A stretch of DNA of 64,000 nt, from assembly GCA_965227335.1 (NCBI GenBank), contig CBDDFV010000002.1, forward strand, positions 62,001 through 126,000. The letters run 5' to 3'. The notes under the pieces were generated by a model, which did not search any database, was not told the DNA's origin, and saw nothing but the letters and a program-made list of their open reading frames with translations. Position numbers and translations under genes: made by a program. This DNA comes from CBDDFV01 sp965227335. Its GTDB lineage: Bacteria > Planctomycetota > Phycisphaerae > Phycisphaerales > SM1A02. Shown piece by piece: positions 8,914 through 18,592 of this stretch (within the stretch, counting starts at the first letter, position 1; every line of letters begins with the position of its first letter).

Positions 8914-9156
8914 ATGGCGGGCGATTCAGGGTCGGAACATGTCCGAAGAACGCCGCACGCAGCGCTGCGAGCGGCGATGACGGCCGATGAGAAACTGCTG
9001 ACGGTGTTGCATTACGGGGAGCGGCTGACGCCGGTGCAGATCGCGGCGGTGCTTGATCGATCCGAGGATGAGGTGCAGGACGCGCTCGCCCGGCTCCATC
9101 TGCGGATGGGCCTGACGCTGGACCGCGTCGAGGCGGCGTTGACCGGCGTCGACTGA
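8914..9156 (+). CDS. Small helix-turn-helix protein
   Basis: This 80-residue protein is not recognised as a named family. Residues 22-80 (MTADEKLLTVLHYGERLTPV, then QIAAVLDRSEDEVQDALARL) read as a helix-turn-helix similar to sigma region 4 or LuxR-type DNA-binding helices. GGAGG at 8903-8907 lies six bases before ATG 8914, which fixes the start. It follows the CsrA fusion by 60 bases in the same direction and is closed by a strong terminator, so the two genes may be co-transcribed. A DNA-binding or sigma-interacting role is an inference from the HTH pattern only. Confidence 0.6.
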   Translation: MAGDSGSEHVRRTPHAALRAAMTADEKLLTVLHYGERLTPVQIAAVLDRSEDEVQDALARLHLRMGLTLDRVEAALTGVD

Positions 9157-9199
9157 CGAGCGGCGTCGGTCGCAGGCTGCGCCTCGGATCCTTCCTTTG

Positions 9200-9245
9200 A
9201 GCGCGGCGGTTCTCCCGGAGGGGAAGGGCCGTCCGCGCTTTTTTT
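9200..9245 (+). terminator. Rho-independent terminator
   Basis: The stem AGCGCGG (9200-9206) pairs with CCGCGCT (9233-9239) and is followed by an uninterrupted T run to 9245. It closes the CsrA-fusion/small-HTH unit and insulates the ECF sigma operon that starts at 9317. Confidence 0.85.
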
Positions 9246-9316
9246 CGTGCGCAGTGAATCAGAACGTATGCTCAGGGAGACCGCGTCACGACGGCGCGGC
9301 GTGAGGAACCGGCGGC

Positions 9317-9868
9317 ATGCGGCGGCACGAATCCGGCATCGACGAGTCCGACGCCGCGCTGATCGATCGCATCAACGCCGGCGATCATGACGCGTTCGAC
9401 ACCCTCTACCGTCGCCATCGGGACTGGGCGTGGCGGCTGGCGTGGCGGTTCACGCAGGATCGTGAGATCGCGGCCGACGTGATGCAGGAAGCGTTCGTTG
9501 AACTGGCGAAGCGGTTCCCCGGTTTCACGCTGACCGCGGAGCTGCGCACGTTCCTCTATCCCGTCGTGAAGCACGCTGCGATCCACCTGCAGTTGCGGGC
9601 GCGGCGGACGCCTGATCCGGATCGACTCGCCCCCCCTGCCGCCGACGCCGGCGCGTCTCCCGAGACGCGGGCGGCGCTCGCCGCGGCGCTGGATCACCTG
9701 ACCGACCCGCAGCGGGAGGTCGTGATGATGCGGTTCATCGATGGTCTGTCGCTGAACGCGATTGCGATCGCGACCGGGGCGCCGCTGGGGACGGTGAAAT
9801 CGCGGCTGCGTCTCGCGCTGGACGCGTTACGGGCGGATCCGGCGACACGGGCGCTGCTCGAACCGTAG
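9317..9868 (+). CDS. ECF-type RNA polymerase sigma factor
   Basis: The product is 183 residues. Region 2 (about 15-85) contains DAFDTLYRRHRDWAWRLAWR and DREIAADVMQEAFVELAKRF, the core-binding and -10 recognition helices. Region 4 (about 125-175) contains LTDPQREVVMMRFIDGLSLN and IAIATGAPLGTVKSRLRLAL, the -35-binding HTH. GAGGA at 9303-9307 supports ATG 9317. It is the first gene of a four-gene rightward run: a single-TM protein with a dockerin-like module (54 bases downstream), a cohesin-like protein (ATGA overlap) and a VIT/VWA lipoprotein. It probably directs transcription of its own envelope operon. Confidence 0.93.
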   Translation: MRRHESGIDESDAALIDRINAGDHDAFDTLYRRHRDWAWRLAWRFTQDREIAADVMQEAFVELAKRFPGFTLTAELRTFLYPVVKHAAIHLQLRARRTPDPDRLAPPAADAGASPETRAALAAALDHLTDPQREVVMMRFIDGLSLNAIAIATGAPLGTVKSRLRLALDALRADPATRALLEP

Positions 9869-9922
9869 GACGAGAATCTCGAGTTCGAGTGATCTTTTCG
9901 CGGCGTGCGTGCCTGAACAGGC

Positions 9923-10426
9923 ATGAGCGCGCCGGAATCACATGATTTCCATGATGCAGACGCCCGCAACCCGGAGGCGATCGGCCCGGAATCGGCGCCC
10001 CGCCTCGTGGGGGCGTTGCGGGATCTCATCGGCGATCCGGGGGCGCCGCCGGCCGCGGCGGATGAACGGGCGTTGGCGGCGGCGCGGGCGGCGATCGGAT
10101 CGTCGGCGTCGCGAAGTGGCTCGTTCATCCGCCACGCCGGCGGCGGGCTCGCGATCGCGGCGGCGTTGACGTTCGCGATCTGGCTCGGCTGGCCGTCGGG
10201 TCCGGGCGGCGGCGTCCGACCCGCGGCGTCGGTCACGCTCGCGGGCGACGTGAACGGCGACGGCCGCGTGAACATTCTCGATCCCTTCCAGGCGGCGCGA
10301 ACGGCGGCGGCGGGAACGACGGCGGACCTCGTCGAGGTCGACGTCGCCGCGCTGCTCGCGTTGTGCGTGCACCTCGAAGAACTCGATCAGGCGACGCCGA
10401 GCCCGCGGCGGGAGGCCGAGGGATGA
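9923..10426 (+). CDS. Single-pass membrane protein with dockerin-like calcium loop; putative anti-sigma partner
   Basis: The product is 167 residues. The N-terminal 70 residues are soluble and acidic/Ala-rich. One TM helix follows at about 75-95 (GGGLAIAAALTFAIWLGW). The external part holds a dockerin-like first half, GDVNGDGRVNILDPFQAART, with a full DxNxDGxxxxxD loop. The second half (DLVEVDVAALLALCVHLEEL) keeps the helix but has lost the calcium loop. Its position straight after an ECF sigma gene suggests an anti-sigma or sensor role, although no zinc-finger anti-sigma motif is present. The stop overlaps the start of the cohesin-like gene (ATGA). The combination of cytoplasmic domain, TM helix and external dockerin suggests a signal read by the neighbouring cohesin-like protein. 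Confidence 0.75.
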   Translation: MSAPESHDFHDADARNPEAIGPESAPRLVGALRDLIGDPGAPPAAADERALAAARAAIGSSASRSGSFIRHAGGGLAIAAALTFAIWLGWPSGPGGGVRPAASVTLAGDVNGDGRVNILDPFQAARTAAAGTTADLVEVDVAALLALCVHLEELDQATPSPRREAEG

Positions 10427-10935
10427 AGACGACCTTGAGAAACGTGGGCCGGATGTCGACGACGCGGGGCATGCTCGCAGGGATGGCGTGTTTCGCGGCG
10501 GCGGGGGTCTCGGCCATGCAACTCAAGGCCGACGCTCGGCAGCCGGCGGATCCGGGGTTCGCGTGGGTCGACGTGATGGTCGACGCGGGCGATCTGCCGC
10601 TCGCGGCGTACCAGGTCGAACTCAACGTCGAAGGTGATGCGCAATTCACGGTCGTCGGCGTGGAAGGCGGCGAGGCGCCGTCGTTCCGGGAGCCGCCGGC
10701 GTTCGATGAACGCACGCGGGAGCGTGAAGTGAGTCGCCTGGTTCTGGCGGCGTTCTCGCTGGACGAGGCGCGGGCGCTGCCCCGCGGCCGGACGCGGGTG
10801 GCGTCCGTGATGTACGAGGCGTCGGATCGCGCGGCGGTGCGGTTCACGGTGCGTCTCGAGGCCGCGGCGGATCCCGACGGCGCTGCGATCGACGCCGCGG
10901 TGTCCGTCGAGCGCGGCCAGGCGGACCGAAACTGA
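10423..10935 (+). CDS. Secreted cohesin-like beta-sandwich protein
   Basis: The product is 170 residues. An N-terminal hydrophobic segment (MLAGMACFAAAGVSAM) looks like a signal peptide or anchor. The body (about 45-150) follows the cohesin pattern: WVDVMVDAGDLPLAAYQVEL, then FTVVGVEGGEAPSFREPPAF, LVLAAFSLDEARALPRGRTR and VASVMYEASDR. Cohesins bind dockerins in cellulosomes. Here the preceding gene encodes a membrane-anchored dockerin relative, and the two overlap by four bases (ATGA at 10423-10426), implying coupled translation. The cohesin assignment is from pattern, not alignment, so remote homology only. Confidence 0.65.
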   Translation: MKTTLRNVGRMSTTRGMLAGMACFAAAGVSAMQLKADARQPADPGFAWVDVMVDAGDLPLAAYQVELNVEGDAQFTVVGVEGGEAPSFREPPAFDERTREREVSRLVLAAFSLDEARALPRGRTRVASVMYEASDRAAVRFTVRLEAAADPDGAAIDAAVSVERGQADRN

Positions 10936-10963
10936 CAACCAACCGAACGCAACGGTGAAAGTG

Positions 10964-13147
10964 ATGACGATGAAGATTCGACTGGCGATGGCGATGCTGC
11001 TCGGCGGCCTGATTCTCGTGTTCGTCGGCTGTGAAGGCGCCGCGCAGAATGCTGCGGACAATGCGGCTCCCGGGACCGCCGCGCCGGCGCACTCGGGCCA
11101 GCGCCCGCTGCCGCCGGGGGCGCTCGCCGCCAGTCCGGCGGAGGGACTCGCGCTGCACAGCCTGAACACGCCGTCCGGGGCCGGGTCGATCGATCCCGCC
11201 GCGTTCATCCGGAACGCGACGCCGACGGGCGGCATGCCTGCGCTGGATGAGGAGGTCTGGGTGATCACGAAGGCGGACGCGGACGCCGCGGCGCACGACG
11301 AGATTCCCGGGACGGGCTCGATGCTCGCGCGGGATGACGCGACGGCGGAGGAGCTGCCCTTGCCGCTGCGTCACACGCACGTGGACGCGTCGATCGCGGC
11401 GTACATTGCGTCCGTCGACGTGACGCAGTCGTTCGAGAACATCTACGCCGAGACGATCGAGGCGATTTATGTCTTCCCGCTGCCGCAGAACGCGGCGGTG
11501 AACGAGTTCGTGATGCAGATCGGCGAGCGTCGGATACGCGGGGTGATCAAGCCGCGCGAGGAGGCCCGGGAGACGTATGAACGGGCGAAGGCCGCAGGTC
11601 ATGTCGCGTCGCTGCTCGAGCAGGAGCGTCCGAATATCTTCACGCAGCACGTGGCGAACCTCGCGCCGGGGGCCGCGATCGACGTGAACATCCGGTACTT
11701 CCACACCCTGGCGTACGACGACGGCTGGTACGAGTACGTCTTCCCGATGGTGGTCGGCCCTCGTTTCAACCCACCCGGATCGACGGATGGCGTCGGCGCC
11801 GTCGCGTACGGGGACAACGGCGCATCGGGGCAGTCGACGGAGATCGCGTACCTGCCGAGTCACCTGCGGTCGGGCCATGACATCAGCCTGCAGGTCACGA
11901 TCGAGGCGGGGGTCCCGATCGACGCGGTGGAGTCGGTCAACCACCGGGTGAGCACGACGCAGACCTCGCTCGACGAGCAGGTGGTCGTGCTGTCCGATGA
12001 TGATGCGATCCCGAACAAGGACTTCGTGCTGCGGTATCGCGTGATCGGCGATCGGCTCAGCGCGGCGATGCTGACGCACCGCACCGAGCAGGGCGAAGGA
12101 CACTTCACGCTTGCGATTCATCCGACGCACGATGACGAGTGGTGTCCGCCGACGCCGCACGAGATGGTGTTCGTGATGGACGTCTCCGGCAGCATGAACG
12201 GGGCGCCGATGCGGCAGTCAAAGGACGCCGTGGTGCATGCGCTGCGCCAGCTGACCCCGGACGATACGTTCCGGATCATCCTCTTTTCGAACAACGTCCG
12301 GACGTTCAGCGATCGCGCCGTGGCCGCGACGCCCGACAACGTGCGTAAAGCCGTGCGGTACGTGAAGGGACTGCGGGCGAACGGCGGCACGTACACGGAA
12401 CAGGGCATGCGGGCGGCGCTGTCCGGCGGGCGTGACGCGGAGCGGCCGCGCACGATCGCGTTCCTGACCGACGGCTACATCGGGAACGAGGCGGACATCC
12501 TGCGGCGGATTCACACGGATCTCGGCGACCACACGCGGATCTTCTCCTTCGGCGTGGGGACGTCGACGAATCGCTACCTGATGAACCGGATGGCGAAGCT
12601 GGGGCGCGGCGCCGTGGCGTATCTTTCGCCCAACGACGACGGCGGCGACGTCATGGATCGTTTTCTTCGGCGGGTCCGGCGTCCGGCGATGACGGATCTG
12701 CGAATCGACTTCGGCGAACTCCAGGTGTCCGATGTGTACCCCGAGCGGATCGATGATCTGTTCGTGGGTCGGCCGGTGATCGTGACCGGGCGGTTCGCGG
12801 GATCCGGCGTTCACGACGTCGTCGTGCGCGGCCGGATCAATGGTCAGCCGGCGGAGATTCCGCTGCGGGTGAATGTCGATGAGCAGGCGGCCGGACACGA
12901 AGCGATCGCGTCGGTCTGGGCGCGGACGCGGATCGCGGAGCTCGCGGATCGTTCGACGTTCGAGCCGGACTCCGGGTTGCCCCGCCGCATCGAGCAGCTC
13001 GCGTTGGCGCACGACCTGATGTCGGCGTACACATCGTTCGTGGCGGTGGACTCCAAGACCGTCGTCGACGCGGAGGGCGGCGTGCCGGTGACGGTCCCCG
13101 TGCCGATGCCGGAGGGCGTGCGGCTGGAATCGGCGGTGGGCCGGTAG
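10964..13147 (+). CDS. VIT and von Willebrand factor A domain lipoprotein
   Basis: The product is about 727 residues. The leader (MAMLLGGLILVFVGC) ends in a lipobox-like FVGC, slightly atypical at -3, so it is probably lipid-anchored. A VIT domain (about 120-270) contains VTQSFENIYAETIEAIYVFP and RGVIKPREEARETYERAKAA. A VWA domain (about 400-570) has the MIDAS motif DVSGSMNG near 406, plus conserved Thr and Asp residues (NGGTYTEQG and FLTDGYIG). A C-terminal beta-rich region resembles other bacterial inter-alpha-trypsin-inhibitor-like proteins. ATG 10964 was chosen with GGTGA upstream; GTG 10955 and ATG 10970 are alternatives. It is the last gene of the ECF sigma operon and probably acts as a surface adhesion or assembly protein. 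Confidence 0.88.
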   Translation: MTMKIRLAMAMLLGGLILVFVGCEGAAQNAADNAAPGTAAPAHSGQRPLPPGALAASPAEGLALHSLNTPSGAGSIDPAAFIRNATPTGGMPALDEEVWVITKADADAAAHDEIPGTGSMLARDDATAEELPLPLRHTHVDASIAAYIASVDVTQSFENIYAETIEAIYVFPLPQNAAVNEFVMQIGERRIRGVIKPREEARETYERAKAAGHVASLLEQERPNIFTQHVANLAPGAAIDVNIRYFHTLAYDDGWYEYVFPMVVGPRFNPPGSTDGVGAVAYGDNGASGQSTEIAYLPSHLRSGHDISLQVTIEAGVPIDAVESVNHRVSTTQTSLDEQVVVLSDDDAIPNKDFVLRYRVIGDRLSAAMLTHRTEQGEGHFTLAIHPTHDDEWCPPTPHEMVFVMDVSGSMNGAPMRQSKDAVVHALRQLTPDDTFRIILFSNNVRTFSDRAVAATPDNVRKAVRYVKGLRANGGTYTEQGMRAALSGGRDAERPRTIAFLTDGYIGNEADILRRIHTDLGDHTRIFSFGVGTSTNRYLMNRMAKLGRGAVAYLSPNDDGGDVMDRFLRRVRRPAMTDLRIDFGELQVSDVYPERIDDLFVGRPVIVTGRFAGSGVHDVVVRGRINGQPAEIPLRVNVDEQAAGHEAIASVWARTRIAELADRSTFEPDSGLPRRIEQLALAHDLMSAYTSFVAVDSKTVVDAEGGVPVTVPVPMPEGVRLESAVGR

Positions 13148-13193
13148 GCCCTAACACATTGCGAATCTCCGCATCTTCACGCCGTCGCCCCGC

Positions 13194-13222
13194 TTGACTT
13201 CCCGCTGGAACCAATTGAGAAT
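13194..13222 (+). promoter_or_regulatory. Promoter of the heme oxygenase operon
   Basis: TTGACT at 13194-13199 (5/6 to the -35 consensus) is followed after 17 bases by GAGAAT at 13217-13222 (4/6 to TATAAT). The -10 lies within the Fur-box-like operator. Confidence 0.6.
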
Positions 13223-13231
13223 GAGTCTCAA
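13215..13231 (+). promoter_or_regulatory. Fur-box-like operator
   Basis: TTGAGAATGAGTCTCAA has arms TTGAGA and TCTCAA around ATGAG. Read as a 7-1-7 site it is TGAGAAT-G-AGTCTCA, six of seven positions symmetrical, very close to the Fur-type pattern TGAtAATnATTaTCA. It covers the -10 of the promoter at 13194-13222 and lies about 70 bases upstream of the heme oxygenase start, so an iron-loaded Fur would block transcription. Confidence 0.65.
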
Positions 13232-13297
13232 CGAGTCCGCTTCCGTTGGGGGCGGACTGTCTTTCCTGACGGGTTCCCCAGACCGGAGTGCGTGTCG

Positions 13298-14002
13298 ATG
13301 GCCAGTGCGATGACAACCCCCAGTCCCGACGCCGCGGCGTCGGGGGTGATGAATCGACTCAAAGCCGAGACCCGGGCGGCCCATGACGCCACCGAGGCCA
13401 TCCCCTTCTCCGACGCCATGGTGAAGGAGCATCTGCCTCGCGCGGCGTACATCGGGCAGCTCGCCGCGTATCGCGTGATTCACGAGGCCCTGGAGGACGC
13501 GCTCCGGACGTCGTCCGATCCGGCGGTCCGGGCGGTGTGGACGGAGGATCTCGCCAAGGCGCCCCTGCTGGACACGGATCTGGCCTACTTCACCGCCGAG
13601 ATTCCGACCGTGCCTCCCGCCGCGCTGGACGCTGCGGAGGCGTACGCGTCGGCGATCCGGGATCTGGCGTCCTCGAATCCGCCCGCGTTGCTGGGGCATC
13701 TGTACGTGCTCGAAGGCTCGACGCTCGGGGCGACGATTCTGCGGATGCATCTCGCGAACATGTACGACCTTGATCTCGAAACGGCCGATGGACTGAAGTA
13801 TTACTCGCCGTACGGGAACCAGGTCATGCCGCACTGGATGCAGTTCAAGGCCCGCATGAACGAGGCGGTGTCGGAGCCTGCGCAACAGGATGCGGTGGTG
13901 AACGCGGCGAAGGACGCATTCGATCGGATCGGACGCGTGCTCGTTGCGTTGACGGCGTTGCTTGACGGCGACTCAAACCCGGGCGGTGCAGAAACGGCAT
14001 GA
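13298..14002 (+). CDS. Heme oxygenase (biliverdin-producing, BphO/PigA-like)
   Basis: This 234-residue enzyme opens heme to biliverdin, CO and iron. It contains LKAETRAAHDATE with the probable proximal heme ligand H29, and the bacterial heme oxygenase signature LGHLYVLEGSTLGATI (about residues 130-145) on the distal helix. ATG 13298 is preceded by GGAG (13285-13288) at a spacing of nine; a GTG six bases earlier would be too close. The stop overlaps the start of an MFS transporter (ATGA). The operator upstream suggests derepression under iron limitation, consistent with iron scavenging from heme. Sequence alone does not exclude a phytochrome-chromophore role, but no phytochrome gene is in the window. 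Confidence 0.9.
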   Translation: MASAMTTPSPDAAASGVMNRLKAETRAAHDATEAIPFSDAMVKEHLPRAAYIGQLAAYRVIHEALEDALRTSSDPAVRAVWTEDLAKAPLLDTDLAYFTAEIPTVPPAALDAAEAYASAIRDLASSNPPALLGHLYVLEGSTLGATILRMHLANMYDLDLETADGLKYYSPYGNQVMPHWMQFKARMNEAVSEPAQQDAVVNAAKDAFDRIGRVLVALTALLDGDSNPGGAETA

Positions 14003-15267
14003 CGCAGGCGGCCTCGGCGTCGGCGACGGCGTCGTATCAGTCGATTGTGGCGAGCGTGCGGCCCTCGATTCCGTGGCCGGCGCGTTGGGCCGCGCGTGCG
14101 CCGCTGGGCGTGGTGCTGAGCGCGTTGTTCGTGGCGGCGTTGCCGGACGCGATGATTCCGCCGGTGCTGAAGGGACTGCTGGTGGATCGGTACGGGGTGT
14201 CGAGCGACGCCGCGCACTGGTTCATGGCGGTCAACCTGATCGGCGCCGTGCTGGCGACGCCGTGGCTGGCGTGGTGTCGGCGGCGGTGGTCGCCGGGAGT
14301 GTTGTTGTCGGCGGCGGCGGCCGCGAACGGTCTGCTGCTGCTGACGCTCGCGGCGCCGATCGGTTTCGCGGCGACGCTGGGCGTGCGCACGCTCGAGGGC
14401 GCGGCGGACATCATGGTGATCGCGATTCTCTTCGACGTGATCAGCAAGGCCGGGCCGGCGGAGCGTCGAGGACGACGTTTCGGCATGGCGGGCGGCGTGT
14501 TGTTGTTCGCCCTGGCGTGCGGCGCGATCGCGGGCGGCGTCATCGGCGGCGGCGCGCATCCGACCGCGGTTCTGCTGTTCGGCGGCGTCGCGGCGTGTGC
14601 GATCGCGGGGCTGGCGCTGGTCTTTCGTCATCTCGTCGACGGCCTCGTTCGGTACTGTCCGGCCGTCGCGCCGGACATGGGCGCCTTCGACCAACGCGGT
14701 CCGATCTGGCCCGCGTTGCTGATGCAGGGATCGGATCGTGCGATCGGCGGCGTGATGGCGACGACGGTCTCGCTGTTTCTCGCGGAGTCGCGGGGGCTTG
14801 ATGCGACGTGGATCGGCGGTCTGCTCGGCGTCTCGCTGCTCGCGATGGCGATCCTGAGCTGGCCGGCCGGCAAGCTCGGCGACCGGATCGGCGCGGCGCG
14901 ACTGCGGCTGATCAGCGCGACGTTGTACGCGATTGCGTTCGCCGCGTTCGGCGCGGCGTGGGCGTCGGGTCCGGTGCTGTTCGGCGCGGCGTTGATCACG
15001 GGCGCGGCGGGGGCGGCGTTGCTGCCGACGGCGCTGGTGATCGGCGCACGGGCGGGCCAGGGGGCGGTCGGGATGAGCCGTATTCACGCGGCGGGCTCGA
15101 TCGGCTTCTTCGTGGGCATCGTGGGGGCGGGGGTGCTGGCCACGGCGCTGACGGGCGCCGGCTGGTCCGACGCCGCCGCGCTGCAGGCGGTGATCTTCCT
15201 CTTCGCCGGCGGGCACCTGGTGTCGACGGGGGCCGCGTTGCTCGGGGTGCGGCGCACCGCAACCTGA
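13999..15267 (+). CDS. MFS transporter co-transcribed with heme oxygenase
   Basis: The product is 422 residues with about 12 predicted TM helices. The MFS A-type motif is weakly represented around WLAWCRRRWSPGVLL, and GDRIGAARLRLISATLYA falls after helix 8. It overlaps the heme oxygenase stop by four bases, so it belongs to the same probably iron-regulated transcript. Candidate cargoes are a siderophore, a tetrapyrrole product such as biliverdin, or heme, but the substrate is inferred from context only. It is followed by a perfect 14-bp hairpin. Confidence 0.85.
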   Translation: MTQAASASATASYQSIVASVRPSIPWPARWAARAPLGVVLSALFVAALPDAMIPPVLKGLLVDRYGVSSDAAHWFMAVNLIGAVLATPWLAWCRRRWSPGVLLSAAAAANGLLLLTLAAPIGFAATLGVRTLEGAADIMVIAILFDVISKAGPAERRGRRFGMAGGVLLFALACGAIAGGVIGGGAHPTAVLLFGGVAACAIAGLALVFRHLVDGLVRYCPAVAPDMGAFDQRGPIWPALLMQGSDRAIGGVMATTVSLFLAESRGLDATWIGGLLGVSLLAMAILSWPAGKLGDRIGAARLRLISATLYAIAFAAFGAAWASGPVLFGAALITGAAGAALLPTALVIGARAGQGAVGMSRIHAAGSIGFFVGIVGAGVLATALTGAGWSDAAALQAVIFLFAGGHLVSTGAALLGVRRTAT

Positions 15268-15298
15268 CGAATCACAGCTGCGAACGAACGACGAACGA

Positions 15299-15328
15299 CA
15301 ACGCGTCGACCGGGCGGTCGACGCGTTG
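15299..15328. terminator. Perfect 14-bp hairpin between convergent operons
   Basis: CAACGCGTCGACCG (15299-15312) pairs perfectly with CGGTCGACGCGTTG (15315-15328). It lies between the stop of the MFS gene and the stop of the leftward ABC-2 permease gene. There is no T run on either side, so it is a terminator-like or mRNA-end-protecting hairpin that could serve both strands. Confidence 0.6.
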
Positions 15329-15354
15329 GTGCGTGTGATGTCAGTTCGCGCTCG

Positions 15355-16702
15355 TCAGGAGTAGCGGATCCACTTGATCATTTCGATCGGCGTGGGCGCC
15401 TTGCCCTGCATGAGGACGCCGACGCGGAAGATCCGGGCGCTGAGCCAGATAAGTCCAAGCGTCGTCGCGAAGCCCCAGACGAGGCTGACCGCGATCTGCC
15501 AGAACGGCACCGACTCCGGGGAGGCGATGCGCATGACCATGACGAACGGGATGGCGGGCGGCACGAAGCTGCAGCCGATGGCGAGCGCGCCGTTGGGCGA
15601 CTGCGAGATCGGGAGCCACAGCATGAGCGGCACGAACATGATGAGCATCACCGGGGTGAGCAGGTTGTTCGCTTCGCGGATGTCGTTGACCGCGCTGCCG
15701 ACGCCGGCCATAAGCGCGGCCACCATGAAGTACGCCATGAAGAAGTAGAGGAAAAGCAGAACGAGTTGCCAGATCTCGACGAGGTCGAACACGGCGAATG
15801 CGATCATCGCCGCGATCCCGGCCCCTGCGTACATCGCGAGCATCAGCAGACCGACGGCGCCCTGGCCGACGATCTTGCCGGTCATGAGTTGCATCGGACT
15901 GACCGCCGAGAGCAGGACTTCGATAACCTTGCTCGACTTCTCCTCGATGGTCGACATGAGAAGCGACTGCGCGCCGGTGAACGCGGCGATCCAGAGCAGC
16001 ATCATGAAGCCCATCGGGAGACCGACTTCCTGAAGCACGCGTTCGAGTTCGGAGTCGGTTCGTTCGGTCCCGTCTTCGAGGAGCTTGACCGTCCTGGCCT
16101 TGGGGCGCTTCGTGAGTTTCCTGACGCCTTCGACATCGAGGTCCGCGTTGGCGACGCGGACGTTCACGACCGCCTGCCCGATCCGGCTCTCGATGCGGCC
16201 CACCTGCTTGGGATCGAGTTCTTCGTCCGTCAGCAGCTCGAAATGCGGATTCTCGTCTTCCTGTTGCACCTTGACCGGATCGATGAGGTCGGCGGGAATC
16301 GTCGCGATCGCGAGATACTCGCCCGCGCGGATCCGCTCCCGCAACGTGTCCGGATCAGCCGCTTCGATCGACTCCACGTCGATCCGCAACTCCCCCGCCA
16401 CCAGCGTGGTCGCCGCGTCCTGGATCGCTTCGACGTCGGGCCGGCCCCGGTCTCCGGACGCTTTCGGCGGCGAAAACTGCGTGGCGACGGCGTCCAGCAC
16501 CGCCGCGTCCGGATCAACCAGCGCGATCTTCCCCTCCAGGGGCGCCGGTTCGAAACTCGTGAGCAGCGGAATCAGCGGAATCAGCCCGCCGATCAGCAAC
16601 GGCACCACGATCACGCCGAAGAGAAACGCCTTCGTCAACACCGTGTGCTTGAAGTCACGCGCGGCGACGGCGAACACCTTGGCGGAAACCAGTCCGGGAC
16701 GC

Positions 16703-16710
<8 letters not shown>
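15355..16710 (-). CDS. ABC-2 type transporter permease (NatB-like)
   Basis: This 451-residue membrane protein has one N-terminal TM helix (AFLFGVIVVPLLIGGLIPLI), a large extracytoplasmic domain of about 190 residues, then five or six TM helices. The cytoplasmic segment SLLMSTIEEKSSKVIEVLLS is the conserved ABC-2/NatB motif. Its start overlaps the end of the ATPase gene by eight bases. Together with the NatA-like ATPase and two LolA-like proteins it forms a leftward four-gene operon. The presence of LolA-like partners suggests export of a lipid, lipoprotein or other hydrophobic envelope component rather than Na+, but the cargo is not determinable. Confidence 0.9.
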
Positions 16711-17693
<983 letters not shown>

Positions 17694-17704
<11 letters not shown>

Positions 17705-18584
17705 GCGGGGGCTCGGTCAGATCGGGTCGGGTCGCGGGCGGCGCGACGGGTGGGGCGGGATCGGGCGCGACGAACGCCTCGTCGGGGATCGGGGCGTGCG
17801 AGACCTCCTGCAGCCGGGTCGTCGTCAGGACGCCCATCGCGCGGACGACGCGACGCATCGGGATCATCACGCTGTCGACAGGCTTGTACTCGTCGAACAC
17901 CGTCTGGGTCGGGATGGGACCCATGCGGCTGGGGAGCGTCTGCTTCGTGCCGCGCCGGAGCAGGGTGTCGACGTCGAAGTACTCGCGAACGACGAGGCCG
18001 TCGGCGGTGCGACAGGTCAGCTCCCAGCACCAGGCGTCGTTGAACCGCACGAGGCCGCCGGACTCGATCGACGCGAAGCGATCGCGGTAGGTCAGGGGTT
18101 CGAGAAAGTCGGCCTGAAGACGAAGCGTCGCGGCCTGCTCGGGACTGAGCGTCCGCCGGCCGGATCTCGGATCCCAGGACCACGCTTCGCCGTCCACGTA
18201 CGCCTGACGGACCTCGCCGAAGCCGGCGATGGCGGTGGTGACGACGGTGTCGCGTGGAGCGCGGCGGACGATCGTGATCGGCGACAGCGGCGCATCGCGA
18301 AGCCGCTGATGCGAGCCGCGCAACGTTCGTGTCGTGTGCGCCCGGAGCGCGTCCTCGCCGCCGAGGGCGTTCACGTAGCCGTCGAGAATGGCGTCGACGG
18401 TGAGCGGTTCGAGATCGGGCCGGACGACGTCGGGCCGGGAGGTGGGCGGACGGGCGCCGGGGCGCGACGTCGGCGGCGCGGCGGCGAGCAGCGGCGCCGC
18501 GACGAGGACGGCCAGCGCGAGCGCGGTCCGTCCCCGTCGGGCGGGGATCATTCGCAGACGTGATGAGGGGCGTGCGTGGGGCAT
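17694..18584 (-). CDS. LolA-like secreted protein
   Basis: The product is 296 residues. After a positively charged start a signal peptide (RTALALAVLVAAPLLAAA) is followed by a Pro/Thr-rich linker. The fold region (about 75-270) has the LolA/LppX-type succession of beta strands: FGEVRQAYVDGEAWSWDPRS, then WCWELTCRTADGLVVREYFD and LTTTRLQEVSHAPIPDEAFV. LolA-like proteins carry lipids or lipoproteins across the periplasm. It begins eight bases after the stop of a second LolA-like gene. ATG 18584 lacks a strong ribosome binding site; M12 (ATG 18551) is an alternative that would start nearer the signal peptide. Confidence 0.72.
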
Positions 18585-18592
18585 GGTCGGGA

